From assembly GCF_037975245.1 (NCBI RefSeq), contig NC_092561.1:622001-686000 (forward strand): 64,000 nucleotides of DNA. Direction: 5' to 3'. The DNA comes from Apostichopus japonicus (lineage: Eukaryota > Echinodermata > Holothuroidea > Aspidochirotida > Stichopodidae). The notes under the pieces were generated by a model that searched no databases, had not been told where the DNA came from, and saw only the letters and a list, made by a program, of their open reading frames with translations. The translations under genes were made by a program, and so were the position numbers. This document shows, one piece after another, positions 32,201-39,545 of the stretch. Within the stretch, counting starts at the first letter, position 1. Every line of letters starts with the position of its first letter.

Positions 32201-34768
32201 GTGTTTACAACATTTTCAGACTTGGACTTAAATGTTGACAACAAATGACTTTTGACCTCCACCAATGTCAATAGTGGTCTTGTACTCATCAAACTGCATC
32301 TGTATACCATGTATGAAGTTCAACAAAGATGTACCTTTTTGAGTTCAGACTTTTAACCTCTGTTCCCACCAAATGACCATTGAACTTCACAGAAAACAAT
32401 TGGCTTCTTGTACTCAATAAGACGGATCCACATACCAAGTATGAAGTTAATCCACAATGAACTTTTTGAGTAAATGGTGTTTACAAAGCAAGTGTCACAT
32501 ACACACAGCATAAAGACTGCAATGATTGCCTTTGCTTTCAGCTCAAGTAATCAAGCATCTAAACTTGACAGCATTTTACTTAAATATAAACAACAAACTG
32601 CAATTTAACAAGAAATTTGTAATTTTGTGAATTACATGTCAGAAGCAGTTTATGAAAAAGTCTGGATGGCTGTCATCTTATCTTTAATTATTCAACTATA
32701 ATTTTTCTTCAGATAAATAATCCAACTTTGGGAAAAGAGTGATACAGAGTTGATGCACAACTTCAGGACAGCATACTACTGGTTTGGATAACAGAGTGGG
32801 TATATTTATTAAGATTGTCATTTATCTGTGCTACCTAATGAATGCACACAAGTACACAAATATGGCAACCAGCTGTAGGAGGGGCACTATAATGAACCAC
32901 ACACGACTAACTGTAGGCTTGTTAACATAACATGGTTGGATTAGACTTTGCTCCAATTTGCAGTATTTTTCTTCTTTCCATTCCTACCATTCTTTCCCAT
33001 TTTGGAAGACGGAGGAAGCAGCCACATTTACTAAATAGTCTCTTTTACACTTAATCCATCACTCTATGTTGTTGATCTGTGACTGACATCCTGGACATAG
33101 GTGAAAGCCATAGTTTCAAGCACACATACCAGGTCACCACAACAACACCGTTGAAAAGTGCAGACAGCCATAATCTAGATGGGATTGTACCATGGAGACT
33201 AGCCATTCATCAGTCTCACAAATGAATGACCCCAGTGTCAAACTAATGCACTCCTTATACACCCACCCACCCACACACACACAGTGTCTTGTATTGTACC
33301 ACTGACTAGGCTGGTTTTTACACAATATACAGTACCTATGTCAGTAACTGTACTAATACCCCTACACAGACCAGCATATACAACTCATCACAAACAACTT
33401 TTGTTTTATACCTGACCATGCAAAAAGCATCAGTTTCTATATTGTTTGATATTCAGTAAATGAGCACAGTATAGGAATTCAGGTAGGCAGTAACCAATAA
33501 AGCTGGTAAACTTGTGGCAATGGAATAACACTTAATTTGCTGCAAAAATGAGATTATACTCAAATTCCCTTGTCAATTGACAAGATAAAACCTTCCACAT
33601 CTTGGAACATACATCTAAATACAGTCGTCAATTTAGTCGTCACTATTAGGGCATGTTGATAAATCTAATTGCGAGGAAACACCAGAAGAGATACAGTCAT
33701 AATGACAGCATGTATACAGTATCAATTGACGATTGATTAGACCTGTGTATGAACGTATTGTACTCTATTTACTCTGTACAGTACAGGATATATTAGAACA
33801 GAGGAGGTAAACTCAAGGGTGCATAGTATCACCAGAATCTTTTACTACCAGTTCAGGCACAATGCAATTCTTCATTGTGCAGGGTGTGTGTGTGTGTAGC
33901 ATTCATTCCTGATCCTGGCACAGCTGAGTAGATTTATCTGCATGTACAGCCGAGCTCATCATTTGCTATTCAAGTCTGTAGTTCACCAGTACTGTTAGGG
34001 TATTACCATCTCAGTGATACACAGCCATGAGTCAACTAGGCTAATGGCTTGTGCAAAGGATGCTGCTTTGGAAGCATTCAGTCACTACTAGTATTGCACA
34101 AGTTTACAAGCTTTTGTTGGCATTGTTGATTTGTGTGTCATACATCCATTGCTACACGTATGAATGTATGTAGGGAAGGAAGGTGTGGACAGCACTGTGT
34201 ATTATTAGGGAGATCTATTAAAGATGGAGGACATTGATCTAAATATCTCATGTGCAAAGTAATCTTCACAATAACCCATACAGTCATCAGTCTAGTACAG
34301 TAGACCTATTAAATTGCTTAATAACTGTGGCTTCAAAGCTAAAGATTGCCTTAAGTTGCATAGCTGTCAAGACCAAGTGTTATGCGATACTTTCCGATGA
34401 TGGGGATATCCCTCAAGTCAAACTTAGAGGTACAGATGTGTTACAACCAACCTAACCTATCCTCCCCCTTCATCCTTCCCTCCTCCCCCTTCCCTACAAC
34501 CCCTTTTTTTTTTGTATTTGCTCTAAGTTTGCAACTTATCTGTTTAAATAAAATAAATATATATATATGTAAATACAACCTCCCTCTGGTTCCGTACTGT
34601 ACACAACAACAAGGAAAATGTCCTTGTTGTACTTCACTTTTCCAGCCTATATTTCCCTGAATTAAGAAAAGAGAATGTTGGGGAAATGAAGATGGCAGAA
34701 TCTCTTACCTCTTTTTCCAATAGGGAATCTATATGGGAGGCTGTCCGCATTTCAAACCTCCAAAACAT
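77..34768 (-). CDS. PPP6R3: PP6 regulatory subunit (SAPS family), 20 coding exons, complete coding sequence
   Basis: The product should be a regulatory subunit of the Ser/Thr phosphatase PP6, which binds the PP6 catalytic subunit through its SAPS helical repeats and directs it to substrates in cytoplasm and nucleus (family knowledge). Seen here: a minus-strand chain of 20 exons whose phases all fit. They sum to 2,913 nt (970 residues plus stop), close to the 870-970 residues of vertebrate PPP6R1-3. It opens [17 protein letters not shown], then has [37 protein letters not shown] and [17 protein letters not shown], and ends the SAPS part with [11 protein letters not shown]. The tail has [40 protein letters not shown] and GWANFEDF blocks, then a Ser/Gln/Glu-rich end. 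Orthology to PPP6R1, 2 or 3 is not resolved; the symbol marks the family. Introns hold many mobile elements. Confidence 0.95.
138..203 (-). repeat. 18-bp coding repeat (AVQSGP x3)
   Basis: The plus-strand word CTGGTCCGCTCTGCACTG is repeated three times back to back within the last PPP6R exon, adding a six-residue unit per copy. The near-perfect identity suggests a recent slippage expansion. Confidence 0.85.
552..783. other. PPP6R intron 19
   Basis: A short intron (232 bp) with ordinary GT-AG ends and no repeat recognised. Confidence 0.8.
784..856 (-). CDS. PPP6R3: PPP6R exon 19
   Basis: Acceptor TTTTCTAG|ATT and donor TCAAAG|GTCAGT. It encodes [21 protein letters not shown] nearer GT (CTAG|GTCAAA) would break the frame of the last exon, so the downstream donor is chosen. 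Confidence 0.82.
857..1501. other. PPP6R intron 18, GC-AG
   Basis: 645 bp. Its 5' end on the minus strand is GCAAGA and its 3' end TTTTCTAG. Beyond a GA-rich stretch at 1455-1490 I see nothing in it. Confidence 0.75.
1502..1668 (-). CDS. PPP6R3: PPP6R exon 18 (GC donor)
   Basis: Acceptor TATCTTCAG|GAG. The exon encodes a Ser/Pro-rich segment ([18 protein letters not shown] and [19 protein letters not shown]). The donor reads ACAG|GCAAGA, a GC-type donor with otherwise good U1 pairing. The phase (1) joins the next exon in frame. I saw no nearby GT donor that would do this. Confidence 0.82.
2070..2232. repeat. Degenerate 22-bp minisatellite overlapping the exon 17 donor
   Basis: Seven or eight units of about 22 bp each begin CCTAG/CCTAC on the plus strand (e.g. 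CCTAGCTATATTGCTTTAGT). They diverge from one another by a few bases. On the minus strand each unit carries a CTAGG(C/T)TA(G/C)T word. The first unit is the real donor CTAG|GTTAGT of exon 17; most others have GC or a changed +5 instead. Confidence 0.8.
2227..2383 (-). CDS. PPP6R3: PPP6R exon 17
   Basis: Acceptor TACCACAG|ACT and donor CACCTAG|GTTAGT. It encodes [12 protein letters not shown] and [13 protein letters not shown], two aromatic-acidic motifs shared with vertebrate PP6R2/3 tails. The donor lies in the first unit of a 22-bp minisatellite that fills the start of the next intron. Confidence 0.9.
2384..3075. other. PPP6R intron 16
   Basis: 692 bp with C-rich low-complexity runs (2657-2690, 2998-3050). 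No mobile element or RNA gene seen. Confidence 0.7.
3076..3218 (-). CDS. PPP6R3: PPP6R exon 16
   Basis: Acceptor TGGACAG|GGA and donor GATA|GTAAGT. It encodes an acidic linker ([20 protein letters not shown]) and then [20 protein letters not shown]. The Pro/Asp-rich composition fits the variable tail of the family. Confidence 0.88.
3425..3549 (-). CDS. PPP6R3: PPP6R exon 15
   Basis: Acceptor CCAACAG|CCA and donor CAGAG|GTAAGT. It encodes [20 protein letters not shown] then [19 protein letters not shown], matching the conserved ALFE.CCNE.I..F..D..D.WEEKE block. Confidence 0.94.
3550..4324. other. PPP6R intron 14
   Basis: 775 bp, AT-rich, with A-rich and C-rich homopolymer patches (3558-3580, 4276-4295). 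No further feature supported. Confidence 0.7.
4325..4382 (-). CDS. PPP6R3: PPP6R exon 14
   Basis: Acceptor CTTTCAG|TAG and donor GATAAT|GTAAGT; 58 nt. It encodes [19 protein letters not shown], equivalent to the family's APFDRI.EINF block. This is a very short exon flanked by introns of about 0.8 and 4.1 kb. Confidence 0.92.
6295..6545 (+). repeat. Dispersed repeat with TGACCTTTGACCT words, copy 1
   Basis: Contains CTTTTGACCTCC, TGACCTTTGACCTCC, GGGCTTGTACTTGTTACC and CATGCCAAGTACAAAG in the same order as the longer region at 31.8-32.5 kb. The family is unclassified; I cannot see ends, terminal repeats or a target duplication. Confidence 0.6.
6413..6425 (-). promoter_or_regulatory. Perfect DR1 nuclear-receptor-type word inside a repeat
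   Basis: TGACCTTTGACCT is the reverse complement of AGGTCAAAGGTCA, two AGGTCA half-sites spaced by one base, the recognised DR1 class site (HNF4, RXR heterodimers, COUP-TF). Occupancy is unknown and the site sits in repeat-derived DNA. Confidence 0.35.
8530..8627 (-). CDS. PPP6R3: PPP6R exon 13
   Basis: Acceptor ATCGACAG|GCC and donor GTCAA|GTGAGT. It encodes [20 protein letters not shown] then [12 protein letters not shown], a segment almost invariant in the family. It ends in phase 2. Confidence 0.94.
8628..10349. other. PPP6R intron 12
   Basis: 1.7 kb, AT-rich, with a T-run at 8759-8771 and a C-run at 10037-10050. No mobile element recognised. Confidence 0.65.
10350..10439 (-). CDS. PPP6R3: PPP6R exon 12
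   Basis: Acceptor GTTAAG|GTC and donor CAACAG|GTACGT; 30 codons. It encodes [20 protein letters not shown] and [10 protein letters not shown], the acidic HSSS.DED segment that follows SAPS in vertebrate PP6R3 and carries likely CK2-type phosphosites (inference from the S-D/E pattern). Confidence 0.92.
10440..11055. other. PPP6R intron 11
   Basis: 616 bp with an AT-rich stretch at 10527-10570. Nothing else supported. Confidence 0.65.
11056..11144 (-). CDS. PPP6R3: PPP6R exon 11
   Basis: Acceptor TTTTGGTAG|AAT and donor GATATG|GTTTGT. It encodes [20 protein letters not shown] then MNKRNIVDM, matching the family's W..FV...L...N.RN.VDLV block that closes the SAPS region. The donor departs from consensus at +3 to +5. 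Confidence 0.92.
11440..12735. repeat. 150-bp tandem array derived from the 3' part of exon 10
   Basis: The word TGTACCCATA recurs at 11741, 11891, 12041, 12192 and 12354 (spacing 150, 150, 151 and 162). The genuine exon variant TGTACCCGTA is at 12711. Each unit holds the exon 10 end ([11 protein letters not shown] to SLMEG coding), its donor GAAG|GTTAGA, and a variable G-run of 8-18 bases. Two units (about 11500-11620 and 12475-12600) carry instead a different 120-bp segment with GTCATTGCTCCTGAGGGGTC. A more decayed copy lies at 11445-11520. High identity between units implies recent expansion. Confidence 0.9.
12624..12804 (-). CDS. PPP6R3: PPP6R exon 10 (its 3' part is tandemly copied in the next intron)
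   Basis: Acceptor TCTGCAG|CTT and donor ATGGAAG|GTTAGA. It encodes [20 protein letters not shown], then the conserved [11 protein letters not shown] block, then [17 protein letters not shown], ending in phase 1. The last 95 nt or so and the donor recur as near-identical copies in the adjacent intron. This copy is the genuine one because only it connects to the upstream half of the exon and keeps the reading frame into exon 11. Confidence 0.92.
12805..13156. other. PPP6R intron 9, right part in transcript order
   Basis: Short GA and CA runs (12812-12830, 12855-12870) and a GT run (13140-13155). No gene seen. Confidence 0.6.
13157..13204. repeat. TA microsatellite, split by a transposon
   Basis: An imperfect (TA)n run that ends exactly at a hAT-type terminus. 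The run resumes at 14224 on the other side. Confidence 0.9.
13205..14223. mobile_element. Non-autonomous hAT-type DNA transposon, 1,019 bp
   Basis: The left end TAGTGTTTGCACGGGT matches the inverted right end ACCCGTGTAAACACTA at 15 of 16 bases. An 8-bp ATATATAT flanks both sides (13197-13204 and 14224-14231), as expected for hAT insertion, though inside a TA run this is weak evidence. Both ends carry arrays of GGGTACCC/CGGGTA words (13225-13275 and 14145-14200). The middle has about 2.5 copies of a 130-bp repeat marked by CATTGACTTAGTGTG at 13337, 13466 and 13598. No transposase ORF. Confidence 0.85.
13337..13630. repeat. 130-bp internal tandem repeat of the hAT-type element
   Basis: CATTGACTTAGTGTG, GTGTTAGGC and AACAGCAATAACGAAAG recur at a spacing of 129 and 132 bp; the third unit is cut short. 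Confidence 0.8.
14224..14254. repeat. TA microsatellite, left half of the split run
   Basis: A (TA)n run that continues the run interrupted at 13204. Confidence 0.9.
14640..14768 (-). repeat. tRNA-derived SINE
   Basis: Minus-strand A-box-like TGTGGTCAAGTGGTTAAGG (14741-14759) is followed by a B-box-like GGTTTGAGTCC (14703-14713), the spacing and wording of a Ser/Leu-type tRNA head. Downstream comes TCCTTGGGTAAGGCACTTAA (14663-14682), a word common in metazoan SINE bodies. Exact ends were not determined. Confidence 0.8.
15161..15292 (-). CDS. PPP6R3: PPP6R exon 9
   Basis: Acceptor CTTTGTAG|GAA and donor GTTCAT|GTACGT; 44 codons. It encodes [20 protein letters not shown], the highly conserved YxWNNFLH motif, followed by a short acidic loop (TEEEGKLQ) that is much longer in vertebrate proteins. 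Confidence 0.95.
15293..16186. other. PPP6R intron 8
   Basis: 894 bp with C-rich runs (15824-15846, 16050-16067) and a G-rich run (16020-16040). No feature beyond low complexity. Confidence 0.65.
16187..16339 (-). CDS. PPP6R3: PPP6R exon 8
   Basis: Acceptor CTTCAG|CTT and donor ATATGG|GTGAGT; exactly 51 codons. It encodes [20 protein letters not shown] and [19 protein letters not shown], matching the family's TTIG..EPPLG and IN.EL..L blocks. Confidence 0.93.
16624..16750 (-). CDS. PPP6R3: PPP6R exon 7
   Basis: Acceptor TTTCCCAG|CCC and donor CCAAGG|GTCAGT. It encodes [20 protein letters not shown] and then [20 protein letters not shown], the amphipathic-helix segment preceding the PP6R core helices. 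Phase 0 at the end. Confidence 0.9.
16751..17379. other. PPP6R intron 6, part outside the array
   Basis: About 630 bp of AT-rich sequence with no recognised element. Confidence 0.6.
17380..18610. repeat. 131-bp higher-order tandem array with a degenerate monomer tail
   Basis: The word GGATCCTCCCATTTGGG (or a close variant) recurs at 17405, 17537, 17668, 17799, 17930, 18061 and 18192, a steady 131-bp step. Each unit is itself about five related 26-bp monomers built on GAAGCATA(C/T)CAGATCAA. From about 18290 to 18610 only divergent single monomers remain. It fills about half of PPP6R intron 6. Confidence 0.93.
18611..19375. other. PPP6R intron 6, remainder
   Basis: AT-rich single-copy-looking DNA. 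Short open frames here show no family resemblance. Confidence 0.6.
19376..19489 (-). CDS. PPP6R3: PPP6R exon 6
   Basis: Acceptor CTTTTCCAG and donor CAAAG|GTAAAC. It encodes [20 protein letters not shown] followed by [17 protein letters not shown], a SAPS repeat. It enters and leaves in phase 2. Confidence 0.93.
19490..20359. other. PPP6R intron 5
   Basis: 870 bp. It includes a stretch (19970-20235) with two GTGACCCC.(A/C)(C/T)TT-like words, possibly an old repeat. Nothing firm. Confidence 0.55.
20360..20538 (-). CDS. PPP6R3: PPP6R exon 5
   Basis: Acceptor ATCTCACAG|TGG and donor GAAAA|GTAAGT. Residues 185-244 carry [37 protein letters not shown] and [10 protein letters not shown], all conserved SAPS blocks. 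Ends in phase 2. Confidence 0.95.
20539..20986. other. PPP6R intron 4
   Basis: 448 bp without recognisable elements. Confidence 0.65.
20987..21238 (-). CDS. PPP6R3: PPP6R exon 4 (start of the SAPS helical repeats)
   Basis: Acceptor ATCTTTCAG and donor CTAGAG|GTAAGT; 84 codons (residues 101-184). It contains [20 protein letters not shown] and [18 protein letters not shown], the hallmark SAPS segment that contacts PP6 catalytic subunit in the family. Phase 0 at both ends. Confidence 0.95.
21239..23689. other. PPP6R intron 3, left part
   Basis: Contains several C/G homopolymer runs (21613-21626, 21872-21890, 22058-22074, 22505-22522) but no gene or classified element. Confidence 0.6.
23690..24130. 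mobile_element. Decayed relic related to the 13.2-14.2 kb hAT-type element
   Basis: It shares TATTGACTTA.TGTGATGTT, GTTAGGCTACCAT, GAAGGAAAG.CTGACAAG and GTGGCTTTTTACT in the same order as the element in intron 9, at clearly lower identity. No intact termini or target duplication seen. Confidence 0.7.
24695..24854 (-). CDS. PPP6R3: PPP6R exon 3
   Basis: Acceptor CATTCGTAG and donor ACAAAG|GTAAAA. Residues 47-100 read [17 protein letters not shown], then [20 protein letters not shown], then [17 protein letters not shown]. This matches the conserved EPP...KYP.A.ELL pattern of the family. Phase 0 end. Confidence 0.93.
24855..27319. other. PPP6R intron 2
   Basis: 2.5 kb of AT-rich sequence with short A-runs, a TG run at 26936-26950 and a G-rich patch at 27080-27135. 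No gene or classified element. Confidence 0.6.
27320..27399 (-). CDS. PPP6R3: PPP6R exon 2
   Basis: Acceptor TTTGCAG|GAA and donor GATTT|GTAAG. It encodes residues 21-47, including [18 protein letters not shown], a strongly conserved block just before the SAPS region. The exon ends in phase 2. Confidence 0.93.
27720..27955. repeat. AACGGA-rich subterminal array, left
   Basis: Roughly every 8-15 bases a word AACGGA, AACGAA or ACGGAC recurs between the left terminal repeat and the transposase fragment. Irregular spacing distinguishes it from a normal minisatellite. Confidence 0.75.
27957..28227 (-). pseudogene. Harbinger transposase N-terminal fragment, frameshifted
   Basis: The ORF from 28227 has a basic segment ([20 protein letters not shown]) followed by [16 protein letters not shown], the W.R..L..R...G....L..EL..D pattern of Harbinger/HARBI1-type transposases. 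It stops at 27994, but another frame continues with [14 protein letters not shown], the expected next block, before a stop near 27957. This frame break, with no DDE catalytic domain, shows it is not functional. Upstream residues ([10 protein letters not shown]) are not recognisable. Confidence 0.7.
28320..28805. repeat. AACGGA/TCCGTT-rich subterminal array, right
   Basis: TCCGT(T) words dominate 28317-28510 and AACGGA words dominate 28510-28775, so both orientations occur on this side of the element. Confidence 0.75.
28838..31780. other. PPP6R intron 1, middle part
   Basis: About 2.9 kb of AT-rich sequence. Short open frames lack any recognisable domain. No element ends found. Confidence 0.55.
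31785..32500 (+). repeat. Dispersed repeat with TTTGACCTCC words, copy 2
   Basis: About 110-150 bp sub-blocks recur with ATTTGACCTC, TTTTGACCTCCACCAA, CTTGTACTCA(T/A), ATACCA(A/T)GTATGAAGTT and CTTTTTGAG. The same order is seen at 6.3 kb. Unclassified family. Confidence 0.6.
32501..34708. other. PPP6R intron 1, part next to exon 1
   Basis: AT-rich DNA with small CA/TG runs (33265-33282, 33880-33896) and a T/C-rich patch (34460-34512). No further feature supported. Confidence 0.55.
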
Positions 34769-34786
34769 CTTGACTCTTTTTCACAC
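34709..34786 (-). CDS. PPP6R3: PPP6R exon 1 (start codon exon)
   Basis: The ATG is at 34768-34766 and begins [20 protein letters not shown], the conserved N-terminus of PP6 regulatory subunits, so the start is secure. The donor is GAG|GTAAGA, phase 0. Upstream a TTTCTTGTAG acceptor ends at 34787, leaving 18 nt of 5'UTR in this exon (34769-34786) and implying at least one non-coding exon further upstream. Confidence 0.93.
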
Positions 34787-36683
34787 CTACAAGAAAGAAA
34801 GTGAAAGTAAAAGAAGAGCATAAGTATGGCATCTACATCAGGGAAAGTTAAATACATCCACAGCAAACTCCATTTTCAAGCCAACAAATAAATATACATG
34901 GGCCCTTCAGTATTAAAGAACATTAAAGAATGTCAGTTTTTTCCCTTCTCCCCCCCAAACAAAAATACAACCCCCCCCCAAAAAAAATACAACATTGTTT
35001 CATGGTTTCAAACTAACTCTTCCATGTTACATGGTAAATTGGTAATATAGTAATTACAGTATATACAATGCCTTAAGACCCATTTTTTCACTTGTTCTTT
35101 TGTAAATTAATTTACTTTCTTTGTAAAGCGCTTTGAGCAGTAACTTTTGTTTACTGATTTGGCGCTATATAAGTCTCATTTATTATTATTATTATATATT
35201 ATTTCTTCAACGAGAGAATAAGTATTGAATAACACAAACAGAATAAAATGAATATTAAAATGGGATTAATTCATTTTTCTTCTTCTCATGATCTTGACAA
35301 TAACAAATCTTGTAGATCTATAAGACTTAAAGCAGCTCTTTGAAATTTTAGCAGAATTACTTGAAAATATAGTAAATAATTTGTCTGTTCCGTTCATATC
35401 ATTCAAACCAAAACATAAACCACAACTAACAACTTTCATAGCAGATGCAGATTATTGCAAAGTTTGAAAATTCTGCATTTATCAGAATTGGGGCTGATGC
35501 TATTAGTTTCCTTAAATGTTACTTATAATGATTTACAAGCTACAGTACTACTTTTACTTCTTTAGGACATATTATTGCTATGAAATGCAATTAGTAGGTT
35601 GTTGAAATGCAACTTAAGGAGACAGGTAAGCGAGACAGCAAAATGAAATCTTTGATTTTGAAAAGCAACAAATGGCCAATCAAAGAGATTGCAGCCTGAA
35701 ATTACACTGAATTGGTCGGAAAAAAATTCACAATGATAAAACGTCAAAAAAAGATTGCTCCCATCTTGTTGTACTTAAGTTTAGCATGAATGCTGACATA
35801 TTTCATATTTGTCATCTGACATATTTGGAAGGGTAGAAAGAATGAGGTAAATTGTTTATTTTTAGGCTAGATCAATGTGCAACTTAGAAATGATCATACA
35901 ATGGATTATCTTTGAACATTGCACCCAGCACTGCATACTCTACATTGTGCACGTACTGTACAGCAAGTTAACCTACACCTTAAAAAGAGTCATGCTATCT
36001 GGGACACTCTAGGTGACATGAGTTCTTTGGGTCTCTTTACAAATTCCTTTCATATAACTCACAGTACTTAAACTTGAATCACACTTGTCAAGTGATTGAA
36101 AGTAAACTGTACGGTTCAGTAAACGTTGATCAGCCTACACTAACGTGGTACATAGTACATGTGCAATATGTACGAGGCTGTGTCACGTACAGGGCAATTG
36201 AAAACATTAAACTTGTACGTACGCATATTATGGCACGCCAAGCATTAATTTGGTCAGACCTGTCATTTTTACGGGCACTTTCACAACGACATAAATTTAA
36301 TCTAACTTACAACGCTTAGTTAAAGCAGCCTGGACACTAGGTGAAATAACACATTACTGCCAATGCACAGTGCATCATGTGAGTTACACATAACTCTATG
36401 CTGTAGTACACTGTAGTATGGTGTACAGGACAGTACTGCATGCTGTATGTTATTTACTCGTGACACCACAGAGGATCTGTCAATTTGTCAGAAAGGGCTA
36501 CTGCCTTACTGGGAAAGGTAATAACTTGGGCAACCCACATGGAATTAATGGTTGAATACCACCCATCCACACCCCCCCCCCCCACCCTCCCCTCCACGAT
36601 TCATCCGATCACTAGGGATTGTACTGTACATGATAGAAATACAAAAACTAATCAAACTCAGTGACACTTCATGTATTGTAATC
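34787..36683. other. 5'UTR intron, segment next to exon 1
   Basis: Holds a LINE/SINE tail at 35121-35196 and a C-run at 36570-36587. No gene seen. Confidence 0.55.
35100..35196 (+). repeat. 3' tail of a LINE/SINE-type retroelement
   Basis: TGTAAAGCGCTTTGAGCAGT, then GGCGCTATATAAGTCTCATT, then (TTA)n: the recurring 3' end of CR1/L2-like elements and the SINEs that borrow their tails in many animals. The 5' extent is unclear. Confidence 0.65.
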
Positions 36684-38130
36684 TAGTGTTGCGCCGATAT
36701 CACCAATATCGGTTTTGGTCGATATCCGATATTATCATCCCAATATCGGTCCGATACCGATACGATACCGATATTTTTTAACAAAATAAAATGGACGCAG
36801 TAAATGTGAGCCTTAACATCGTAAAGACTTACAAGTTGCTTACAGTGTTAACGTATGCTTGCAAAATTGCATCTTAATTAGGTTACGAACTGTCGATCAC
36901 AATGTAAAAGTTATAATTTATTGAGTTTATACTCAATGTACAACTTATTCACTTGACCGAATAGAGGAAAAAAAAACTGAAAATAAGTAGAGAAATGACC
37001 AATTGTGTACGGAAAGTAAGGTGGTACACATTTTCAAATATTACGAAAGATCGAGCAAAACACTTTCGAAAAATTCACGCAAAACTGGCATATCGTACTA
37101 AATGCAACTAATGTCATGTAAACAAGGCTCTAGTGCATCCATTTATGAATATACCGTAAGACCACATCTGTTGTTAAGCGGGGGGAAAAGAAAGTATTTT
37201 CTAGAATTTCCAAAAATACTGAAAAAATAATATCCTACCATAGTTAAGTGTATAACAAATAGCCTAACCACCTCAGCGGTTACAGATCTCACGTAACTAA
37301 AAAGTTCCTTGGCAACGTGCCAAAAAATGTTAACAAACAGGTATTACACAGGGGATGAGCTCACAGTGATTGGGAAGGTACCTGGGAAAATTAACAGCAC
37401 AGGCACCGTGGTAGTTGGGTATAGGGTAAAACACTGCAGTTGTAAAAATGTACGCATAGTGCACGCTATTCATTGTTAGGCAGTCTAGAAACAGGGCTTT
37501 GCTGAACGTTGTTTGTTTCATAATACCGGAAGTTTTGTAAGTTGCACTTTTTAAAGATTGAAAGACAGATTAAATCTCTTTTCATTTTATAACAGTATAT
37601 AGGTACTCTAACTTGTCATTTTAAAATTTATCAGTTTCGTGACAATTTATATAAAAAAAGTTGTCAGTATTTTGTGTTCGCGGGAAATTGAACAAGGTTT
37701 TCCAACTTTGCAGTGAACTGTGCGGTTAAACATGCATGTTCAAGGTTTTCTCGGAGGCCTTTGAGAAAATGAATGGTTAGTACAGTGTATATATGCTGCA
37801 CTAATGCTGTGTGTAGGCCAAGGTTCACGAAGGTCATTGGTTATATTCGCGCACCGTAGACATGTTTTTAGAGGTTACGGAGGGTCAGGTTTCCATGGAT
37901 ATTAATCGAAAATGAATCTGAGTGTAACTGACGCTAAAGAAATGGATTGTCTTGGGCAGATTAACAGATCATTGCAAGTATAAAGAAGTAGCTCTGCTGT
38001 TAAAAAGAAAAGTTCAATATCGGTTTGCTGTTATCGGCAATTAGGCAAAATTTTACCGATACCGATATGCTGCCGATATTGCAAATATCGGCCGATACCG
38101 ATATTGAAAACGATTATCGTAGCAACACTA
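36684..38130. mobile_element. Non-autonomous hAT-type DNA transposon, 1,447 bp
   Basis: Ends are TAGTGTTGCGCCGATA and, on the right, GCAACACTA. A perfect 8-bp duplication TTGTAATC flanks it (36676-36683 and 38131-38138). Both ends carry arrays of GATATCGG/CCGATATC/ATACCGAT palindromic words (36690-36775 and 38012-38115). No transposase-like ORF inside. It lies in the 5'UTR intron of PPP6R. Confidence 0.92.
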
Positions 38131-38138
38131 TTGTAATC

Positions 38139-39541
38139 TGTGCAGTCCAATAGCAATGGCCATATTCAACACTAAACATATAGTAGAGCATATTTGCTTT
38201 CTCTGCCATGTGGAAAATGTTGTGAGGTAGTTCCTAAATGAAAGCCGTGTCGAGCAGTTTTTGTACCGATTACAAATTTTCTAAGATAAAAGTCTGTTGG
38301 CATCCAATCGGCATGGATTTGACGGGTAAACAGTATAGCACAAACTCCATTATGTCAGCTACTGTACACGCATGCATACTCTCATAGGTTCTGCCTCTCA
38401 AGTATCTGAATGAACATACAGTATATCTCAAAATCTTCTTGACAACTGATAGAAATTAAAATCACTCCTCCTGACTATACAGTATCACTAGGTATATATG
38501 CTGGATGGATCTAAGGAAAGTATTAATCTGAGCTCTGTTGGTGATGGTTTGCACGAGAGCGGCTTCTGCGTATCGTTTAGAAAGTTTAATGGAGAAACCG
38601 AGGGAATCCAGTGTTGTCAACATACAGGAATATTTACCAATGTTGGGAAAAGTGATCGCAGAGGTACAGGTTCTCACAATGCTACACTAGCACTGTGCTG
38701 TGTTAAAAATCAGCAAGCACCTGCTCTAGTTAGATTCATGCGTTTACTTAGGTTTGGCTTGTTCTGCAATTGTTCCAGCAATGTTTGATTATGCGCATAA
38801 TTGGCAAATTTATATGATATAAATCTTTTACAATTGCCAAAGTATTTGTCATTTCTTCAAATATGTTGACAATTACTTCATTACTTTCGGTCGGGTGTAG
38901 TTACGATCGGGTGTAGTTTAATTTCAATGTGCCTGCTTTTGCGCTAGGCTAAAGCCTAGCCTAGAACGTTGAACGTCCTTCTACAGAAAACTCTTGCATA
39001 ATTATCATCACAGCGCTACAAGGTGTTACATCTATTCATTGTTTGTACATTCGCTTTTATTATTGCTAGTAGTAGTAGTAGCCTCGTAGATTCATTCGAA
39101 AGTTTTTTATTTACTTTTCAATGTTTTAAGAATGTCGTAGATTGAAAGTTGTTCACATCATTTGTTTGGTAGTTGTTTTAACATGATTTAGACACTACAC
39201 ATTAAGACATGAGAGAACAAATAAAGACAGTGCACCATGGAAAAGATTTGTTTAACTGTATTTCTGCAATGTTTAACTGACATTGATGATGTAATAATTG
39301 TAACCGAGTAATTGCAAAAGAGCAATAAGATTAATCGACTACAAAAGAAGGAGTCGACTATCAGCACTACCATACAGTTTACTGCACATATTGGCCAATC
39401 TCTAATATTTTACATTCAGACAACCGAATTTGTTGTTTGGACATCCAAACGTAGACCTGGTCGTCCGAGAAACAACCAGGAGAAAAAAATCTTCAACATT
39501 TGCCCTGCTGTATATAATAATGTACATCTAATCTTCAGAAC
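38139..39541. other. 5'UTR intron, segment between the hAT-type element and the LTR element
   Basis: AT-rich sequence without recognised features. The last four bases before the LTR element (39542-39545, CTAC) are its target duplication. Confidence 0.55.
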
Positions 39542-39545
39542 CTAC

